9,678 nt of DNA from Nitrospirota bacterium. GTDB taxonomy: Bacteria > Nitrospirota > Nitrospiria > Nitrospirales > UBA8639. This document shows positions 6,548 through 9,678 of the stretch, piece by piece. Both the position numbers and the translations under genes were made by a program. Within the stretch, counting starts at the first letter, position 1, and the number at the start of each line of letters is the position of its first letter. The DNA is taken from assembly GCA_029865515.1 (NCBI GenBank), contig JAOUGQ010000102.1, positions 1 to 9,678 of the forward strand, given 5' to 3'. The notes under the pieces are model-generated. The model was not told where the DNA came from. It was given only the letters and a program-made list of their open reading frames with translations, and did not search any database.

Positions 6548-6832
6548 ATGCAACCCATTAGCCTGGCCGATCCGGACGCCATTTTAGAATTATTAGCCAA
6601 TGTTGCTCTCCGTGGAAAAGGTGTGACTGCGGAAAATCTCATGGATTACGTTTTGGATGAGGGATTTACAGAGCCTACCTATTTAAGTGCCAAGGGCGAA
6701 GATCCTGAAGCATTTTACCAGGGAAAACCGAATGCCTGGGGAATTTATCAAATACGGGAATGGAAGCGAGTCTTGATTATTTCGGGGGGGGGCGGAAAGG
6801 AAAGGCGGGCCCAAATTACTGAGACTCCTTAA
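6548..6832 (+). CDS. Small unrecognised protein with a G9 tract near its 3' end
   Basis: A 94-residue soluble protein that I do not recognise. Residues 1-40 are helical in character (DPDAILELLANVALRG, then VTAENLMDYVLDEGF). Residues 41-78 look like a short beta region ending WGIYQIREWKRVLIIS. A run of nine G (6784-6792) then encodes four glycines, followed by a short charged tail KERRAQITETP. The ATG at 6548 has GGGAG about 9 bases upstream; an in-frame start at 6503 adds 15 residues with no better site. A one-G loss in the tract would replace the last 15 residues with a 47-residue tail running to a stop at 6927-6929, so the true C-terminus is uncertain. It diverges from the heme-oxygenase-fold gene and converges on a BamE-like gene. 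TATGAT (6480-6485) could be its -10 box, with no good -35. Confidence 0.65.
   Translation: MQPISLADPDAILELLANVALRGKGVTAENLMDYVLDEGFTEPTYLSAKGEDPEAFYQGKPNAWGIYQIREWKRVLIISGGGGKERRAQITETP
6784..6792 (+). repeat. Homopolymeric G9 tract in a coding region
   Basis: Nine consecutive G in frame (TCG GGG GGG GGC). It is the longest homopolymer I noticed in the window. Such tracts are prone to slippage and to sequencing indels. Losing one G opens the frame to 6929; gaining one G gives a stop about a dozen codons later. Confidence 0.9.
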
Positions 6833-6898
6833 TAGTCTCGGCCTCTCTCTTAAAAGAGCGCCAGAGGAGGGGAAACTTATACTATTTTGGAGGGTTCT

Positions 6899-6921
6899 AA
6901 ATGAGTGTTATCATCTCATTT
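6899..6921. terminator. 7-base inverted repeat downstream of the short BamE-like gene
   Basis: AAATGAG (6899-6905) and CTCATTT (6915-6921) are perfect reverse complements with a 9-base loop, 21 bases beyond the stop of the minus-strand BamE-like gene. No real U tract follows. Two smaller hairpins (GAGACT 6821-6826 with AGTCTC 6834-6839; CTCTT 6847-6851 with AAGAG 6854-6858) lie at the end of the opposing gene. Together they could stop transcription from both sides. Confidence 0.33.
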
Positions 6922-6942
6922 TGCGCTAATTATAACCATTTT

Positions 6943-7377
6943 TCAATACCAGCCTCCTACCAATTTCCCTTCTTCAAAGTACAAATACCGGTGCTTAATA
7001 GTACTTGAATCCAGCCAGTCTTCATAGACCCATTCTTCTCGTCGTATCCCCTTATCAGTATAGCTAATATTCATTTGATATGGGGAACCCCATGCGTCCA
7101 TTACTTGTTCACGGCTCATGCCCGCCATAACGGATTTATCTTGTAAATGCTGTTCAAAATTTGGATCGAGTAATCGTGGCACAACTCCCCATCCAAGCAT
7201 CCAAAGCACAAATGCTGCCAAAAAACCATAAATCGTCAGCCGGACTGGCCGTCGACAGATCCATGGCGTGGTTGAGGATGTGGATCTATTGTGAGAGATT
7301 TGTTCTGGCTCCAAGGGTGACGTGCTACTTTCCGGCAGAGGCGGAGGGGGTATCTTTAGATTATCGTGTGTTATCAT
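6943..7377 (-). CDS. BamE/SmpA-OmlA-like protein with N-terminal membrane anchor
   Basis: A 144-residue protein. Residues 1-45 are proline- and serine-rich and hydrophilic. Residues 46-68 (RLTIYGFLAAFVLWMLGWGVVPR) form one transmembrane helix. Residues 83-144 resemble the BamE/SmpA-OmlA fold: a helix with the pattern GMSREQVMDAWGSP (86-99), then beta strands IRREEWVYED, KHRYLYFEEGKLVGGWY. In classical BamE this fold is a periplasmic outer-membrane lipoprotein helping OMP assembly. Here there is no lipobox but a membrane anchor with a cytoplasmic tail, so it is not orthologous BamE; it may be an inner-membrane-tethered relative. The ATG at 7377 has no clear Shine-Dalgarno. A 7-base inverted repeat lies directly upstream. 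A second, longer BamE-like protein is encoded nearby on the same strand. Confidence 0.75.
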   Translation of the reverse strand: MITHDNLKIPPPPLPESSTSPLEPEQISHNRSTSSTTPWICRRPVRLTIYGFLAAFVLWMLGWGVVPRLLDPNFEQHLQDKSVMAGMSREQVMDAWGSPYQMNISYTDKGIRREEWVYEDWLDSSTIKHRYLYFEEGKLVGGWY

Positions 7378-7378
7378 A

Positions 7379-7401
7379 ATTGATGTAATTTGCTCATCAA
7401 T
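7379..7401. repeat. Inverted repeat in the divergent intergenic gap
   Basis: ATTGATG (7379-7385) and CATCAAT (7395-7401), perfect 7-base arms with a 9-base centre. It starts one base before the ATG of the minus-strand BamE-like gene, inside the 62-base gap shared with the plus-strand gene at 7440. It could be an operator or a hairpin masking the start of the minus-strand message, which also lacks a visible Shine-Dalgarno. Confidence 0.45.
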
Positions 7402-7439
7402 CTAGCAGCGGATTTCAAGGCGGGTCAAGATAAAGCTTC

Positions 7440-7793
7440 ATGTTTCTGGAGATTGAACAGAACCCGAATTTTGAGGGGACGTATTTTATCAGGTTTAAGG
7501 AGTTAGGGTCTCCCCGGCGTATCTCCCATGTGAAATCCTACGACCGGATTTCCCAAGGAGAATGGTGTTCGGTCACTGGCTGGTGTGATGATCCCAATCA
7601 ACCTATGTGTCCGGCCTATGCGCAGAGGGTGGAAGATTCTGGGGCAGGCTCAGCTTTTATTGTTTTTGGAGGAAATTGGGGCATTCGGCTGAAACTCGAA
7701 AGCGACACCAGGGCGTGGAATCTTCATGATACCAATCAATGGGGAGAAGGGTACCTATCCTTAGGGGAAGAACGCGATCTTCGATATGAGTAA
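7440..7793 (+). CDS. Small unrecognised Trp-rich protein
   Basis: A 117-residue protein with no signal peptide or membrane segment. I recognise no family. It is beta-rich in appearance, has five tryptophans (42, 48, 80, 93, 101) and three cysteines (43, 49, 57) in the segment EWCSVTGWCDDPNQPMC, and an acidic C-terminus. The cysteine spacing C-X5-C-X7-C could bind a metal or form a disulfide, but the third partner is unclear and no known motif is matched. The ATG at 7440 is the first start in the open frame; the ribosome binding site is poor. It is divergent from the short BamE-like gene and convergent with the long one, with a 43-base gap (7794-7836) that shows no clear terminator. Compositional coherence supports a real gene, but the function is unknown. 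Confidence 0.6.
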   Translation: MFLEIEQNPNFEGTYFIRFKELGSPRRISHVKSYDRISQGEWCSVTGWCDDPNQPMCPAYAQRVEDSGAGSAFIVFGGNWGIRLKLESDTRAWNLHDTNQWGEGYLSLGEERDLRYE

Positions 7794-7836
7794 AGCAAAA
7801 TGTGGCAGTTTGACACTCGAGGTTCGGAAAGATGCC

Positions 7837-8652
7837 TTAATCCTCGTAGTGGGGGTGTGGAATGGACTTTTTTGTTGGCAATGGAGCAGGAGGACGTTCC
7901 TGAAATTCGGGTGAATAGGGGTTGAGAATGGGTTCGTGCGTTAATCGCTGCCTATCCCTCACGACTTGAAAGCTTTGGGTGGTGATTTCAAGTCGGTCAA
8001 TAGGGGTTTGAAGAGAGAGAGAATTCGGGATTCCATTGATCGCAAACATTTGGTAAGCCAGAGTCCATGAGAGTTTTTCTTTTCCTGGTTCTTTGACGAT
8101 GAAATCGGCTTCTGGGGAAGGCGGACCTTTAAAAATCAACACCCAGAGGTTGGATCGAAATGCCGGAGCCGAATTTTCTGTAGGAGGAACGAATTCGGGG
8201 ACGAGAGAAGGGATTTTTCCCAAGGAAACTGCAGGTGAGAACTCTACTTCGCATCGTTGAACATGCAGAGTAGAGGTGTTGGTTCCTTCGCGTAAACTTA
8301 AATCTGGGATGTAGACAAAGGAATATCGAACTTGGATGCCATCCCGGACAAAGGTGTAGACATCTTCCCCGTTTCCTGGCGAAACTAAGTTTTTGAAATA
8401 TTTCTCCCAATCGGGAAAGGTGTAGTAACTAAAAACCCGGAGAGCAGCCTTTCGGGAGCGAACAGCCATAGGCGTTCCTAGCTTTTGGCGTAATTCTTCC
8501 TGGGTCAGACCTAAATACCCGTCTTCGAAATAGGGTTTGGCAGGGGCAAAAGAGGGCTCTAGTAAGACACCGGCACCACAAATGGCCGTAACGATAACCC
8601 CGAAGGCCATCTCTGAAAGTTGCCTTTTACATAATGGGGAGAAAAATGGCAT
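7837..8652 (-). CDS. Exported BamE/SmpA-like domain protein with long C-terminal extension
   Basis: A 271-residue protein. Residues 1-38 look like a signal peptide: basic CKRQ, a hydrophobic core MAFGVIVTAICGAGVLL (15-31), then EPSFAPA before KP, a plausible signal peptidase I site. A BamE-like motif follows, DGYLGLTQEELRQKLGTPMAVR (44-65), with VFSYYTFPDW and a beta-rich part to about 140. The remainder (140-271) is proline-rich with a beta-like middle, ending in a Pro/His tail, and I do not recognise it. The ATG at 8652 is chosen over GTG 8748: it has GGAG about 10 bases upstream, gives a proper signal peptide, and a good promoter lies inside the longer frame. The protein is probably periplasmic or outer-membrane associated. 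The cysteine in the signal core lacks a lipobox, so lipidation is unlikely. It diverges from metH. Confidence 0.75.
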   Translation of the reverse strand: MPFFSPLCKRQLSEMAFGVIVTAICGAGVLLEPSFAPAKPYFEDGYLGLTQEELRQKLGTPMAVRSRKAALRVFSYYTFPDWEKYFKNLVSPGNGEDVYTFVRDGIQVRYSFVYIPDLSLREGTNTSTLHVQRCEVEFSPAVSLGKIPSLVPEFVPPTENSAPAFRSNLWVLIFKGPPSPEADFIVKEPGKEKLSWTLAYQMFAINGIPNSLSLQTPIDRLEITTQSFQVVRDRQRLTHEPILNPYSPEFQERPPAPLPTKKSIPHPHYED

Positions 8653-8675
8653 AAAAAGATCACTCCAATTGTTTA

Positions 8676-8705
8676 ATCCTATTTCTTGAAATTCCTCTAA
8701 GTCAA
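8676..8705 (-). promoter_or_regulatory. Candidate promoter of the long BamE-like gene
   Basis: On the minus strand TTGACT (8705-8700; 5 of 6 consensus) and TAGGAT (8681-8676; 4 of 6), spaced 18 bases. Transcription would begin about 15-20 bases before the GGAG of the ATG at 8652. Its position inside the longer open frame supports the shorter protein. Confidence 0.45.
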
Positions 8706-8708
8706 GAA
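8683..8708. repeat. Inverted repeat over the BamE-like promoter
   Basis: TTCTTGA (8683-8689) and TCAAGAA (8702-8708) are perfect 7-base arms separated by 12 bases. The right arm covers most of the predicted minus-strand -35 box and the left arm lies beside the -10, a geometry that would suit a dimeric regulator. Confidence 0.45.
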
Positions 8709-8736
8709 TCGTGGTTGAGGAGGGTGATGAAAGTCC

Positions 8737-8764
8737 TTGAAAGTTCACCGTGAGTGAGTATGTT
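8737..8764 (+). promoter_or_regulatory. Candidate metH promoter
   Basis: TTGAAA (8737-8742; 5 of 6 consensus) and TATGTT (8759-8764; 4 of 6), spaced 16 bases. Transcription would start near 8771, leaving a leader of about 17 bases, too short for a riboswitch. A direct repeat of TGAAAGT (8728-8734 and 8738-8744, exactly 10 bases apart) overlaps the -35. Confidence 0.38.
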
Positions 8765-8787
8765 TTTTTGATTGAGTGGGGGTATGA

Positions 8788-9678
8788 ATGAAAAAGTTAG
8801 AATCAACGTTGGATGCTCGAATTCTTGTGTTGGACGGGGCCATGGGTACCATGATCCAAATGCATCATTTGAATGAAGCAGATTTCCGTGGGACCCAATT
8901 TCAGAATCACACCTGTGATGTCAAAGGCAATAATGACTTGCTGGTTCTCACGCAACCACAGATTATAGAAGATATTCATCTCCAATATCTTCAAGCAGGC
9001 GCGGATATTATTGAAACCAATACGTTTAATTCCAATGCGATTTCCATGGCAGATTATCACATGGAAGGCTTGGCCTATGATCTTAACCTGGCGGGAGCCC
9101 AAGTCGCGAGGCGAGCCGTTGACAAGTTGAAAGAGAAAAGTCCTCAACGTGAGTGTTGGGTTGCAGGCGCTTTGGGGCCGACCAATCGCACGGCTTCTAT
9201 GTCTCCTGATGTCAATAACCCTGCCTTCCGAGCGGTAACCTTTGATGATTTGGCCAGGGCCTATTACGACCAGGTTCGCGGGTTGGTTGAAGGTGGGGTG
9301 GACTTGCTTCTTGTGGAAACTATTTTTGACACCTTGAATGCCAAAGCGGCCTTTTTTGCGATTTCCCAGTATTGTGAGGAAACTGGAAAACAGTTGCCGG
9401 TTATGGCCTCTGTCACCATTACGGACCTGAGCGGACGAACTCTGTCCGGGCAACTTATTGAAGCATTTTGGAATTCCATTTCTCATGCCAATCTTCTGAG
9501 CGTGGGGATCAATTGTGCGTTAGGAGCCAAACAAATGCGGCCCTATATCGAGGAGCTGTCCAATATCGCGCCTGTGTATATCAGTTGTTACCCCAACGCG
9601 GGGTTGCCCAATGCTTTTGGAGGATTTGATGAAACTCCGGAACGAATGGGTGCTGATCTTGGAGACTTTGCGACTCAA
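8788..9678 (+). CDS. metH: Methionine synthase, cobalamin-dependent (3' partial: homocysteine domain)
   Basis: The first 297 codons of MetH, which transfers a methyl group from 5-methyltetrahydrofolate via methylcobalamin to homocysteine. Visible are the homocysteine-binding barrel motifs LDGAMGTM (15-22), GADIIETNTFNSN, GALGPTNRTASMSPDVNNPAFR, LLLVETIFDTLNAKAA, DLSGRTLSGQ and VGINCALGAKQMRPYIEELS, with C243 as the first zinc/thiolate ligand, then PNAGLPNAFG. These are MetH-type rather than MetE or BHMT. The following GGCC zinc motif and the folate, cobalamin and activation domains lie beyond the window, so I cannot say whether the gene is full length. The ATG at 8788 has GGGGG 5 bases upstream; an ATG at 8784 is in another frame. 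It is divergent from the long BamE-like gene, and no cobalamin or SAM riboswitch fits in the short leader. Confidence 0.95.
   Translation, partial: MKKLESTLDARILVLDGAMGTMIQMHHLNEADFRGTQFQNHTCDVKGNNDLLVLTQPQIIEDIHLQYLQAGADIIETNTFNSNAISMADYHMEGLAYDLNLAGAQVARRAVDKLKEKSPQRECWVAGALGPTNRTASMSPDVNNPAFRAVTFDDLARAYYDQVRGLVEGGVDLLLVETIFDTLNAKAAFFAISQYCEETGKQLPVMASVTITDLSGRTLSGQLIEAFWNSISHANLLSVGINCALGAKQMRPYIEELSNIAPVYISCYPNAGLPNAFGGFDETPERMGADLGDFATQ

Noticed and set aside
8653..8748. N-terminal extension of the long BamE-like protein to a GTG at 8748
   Set aside because: It would bury the signal peptide, has no ribosome binding site, and overlaps a good promoter; the ATG at 8652 explains all of this better.
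8749..8787. Cobalamin, SAM or SAH riboswitch before metH
   Set aside because: The predicted leader is about 17 bases and the whole gap is 135 bases; I saw no B12-box or other recognisable aptamer core.
8803..9486. A 227-codon open frame on the minus strand
   Set aside because: It lies entirely antisense to metH, whose protein motifs are unmistakable; the antisense translation shows no recognisable family.
1..9678. Mobile element, phage island or defence system
   Set aside because: There is no recombinase, transposase, toxin-antitoxin pair, CRISPR repeat or terminal repeat, and no abrupt change in composition that I could see by eye.

Overview
The window is about 9.7 kb of chromosomal DNA from a Gram-negative-type bacterium, of moderate GC (about half in the stretches I sampled by eye). 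Two BamE/SmpA-fold envelope proteins and a cobalamin-type methionine synthase fit a diderm host. The overall flavour (heme-oxygenase-fold protein, poorly known envelope proteins, hybrid kinase) reminds me of Nitrospirota/Nitrospira-like genomes. That is an impression, not a demonstrated assignment. I see no integrase, transposase, CRISPR, tRNA or rRNA.

Layout. (1) 1-1160, plus: the 3' part of a hybrid sensor histidine kinase with a C-terminal receiver. It converges on (2) a SAM-dependent methyltransferase on the minus strand (2277 to 1324), and a nested hairpin lies between them. (3) 2278-2847: a 570-base gap with a perfect short palindrome near the methyltransferase and, at most, one 50-codon ORF. 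(4) 2848-4731, plus: a compact DNA-maintenance operon. It encodes a short MutY adenine glycosylase without its usual C-terminal domain, a MutT-type Nudix hydrolase overlapping it by 8 bases, and a DEDDy 3'-5' exonuclease 23 bases further on. (5) 4737-6412, minus: a heme-oxygenase-like (PqqC/TenA/CADD-fold) protein whose metal ligands look largely replaced, followed by an unrecognised secreted or membrane-anchored protein with a C-terminal coiled coil. (6) 6548-6832, plus: a small unknown protein whose 3' end contains a run of nine G; a one-base slip there would open a longer C-terminus. (7) 6943-8652: two minus-strand BamE/SmpA-like envelope proteins, with a small unknown plus-strand gene between them. 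(8) 8788 to the end, plus: the N-terminal homocysteine-binding domain of MetH, running out of the window.

How the genes fit together. The clearest unit is the mutY-mutT-exonuclease operon: sanitation of 8-oxo-dGTP, excision of A opposite 8-oxoG, and a 3'-5' exonuclease that could trim or proofread. The two BamE-like proteins suggest an envelope-related locus. The MetH promoter region is shared with the longer BamE-like gene and carries inverted and direct repeats over both predicted promoters. I found no large new multigene system. The most unusual items are the apparently dismantled metal site of the heme-oxygenase-fold protein, the split glycosylase/Nudix arrangement, and the G9 tract.
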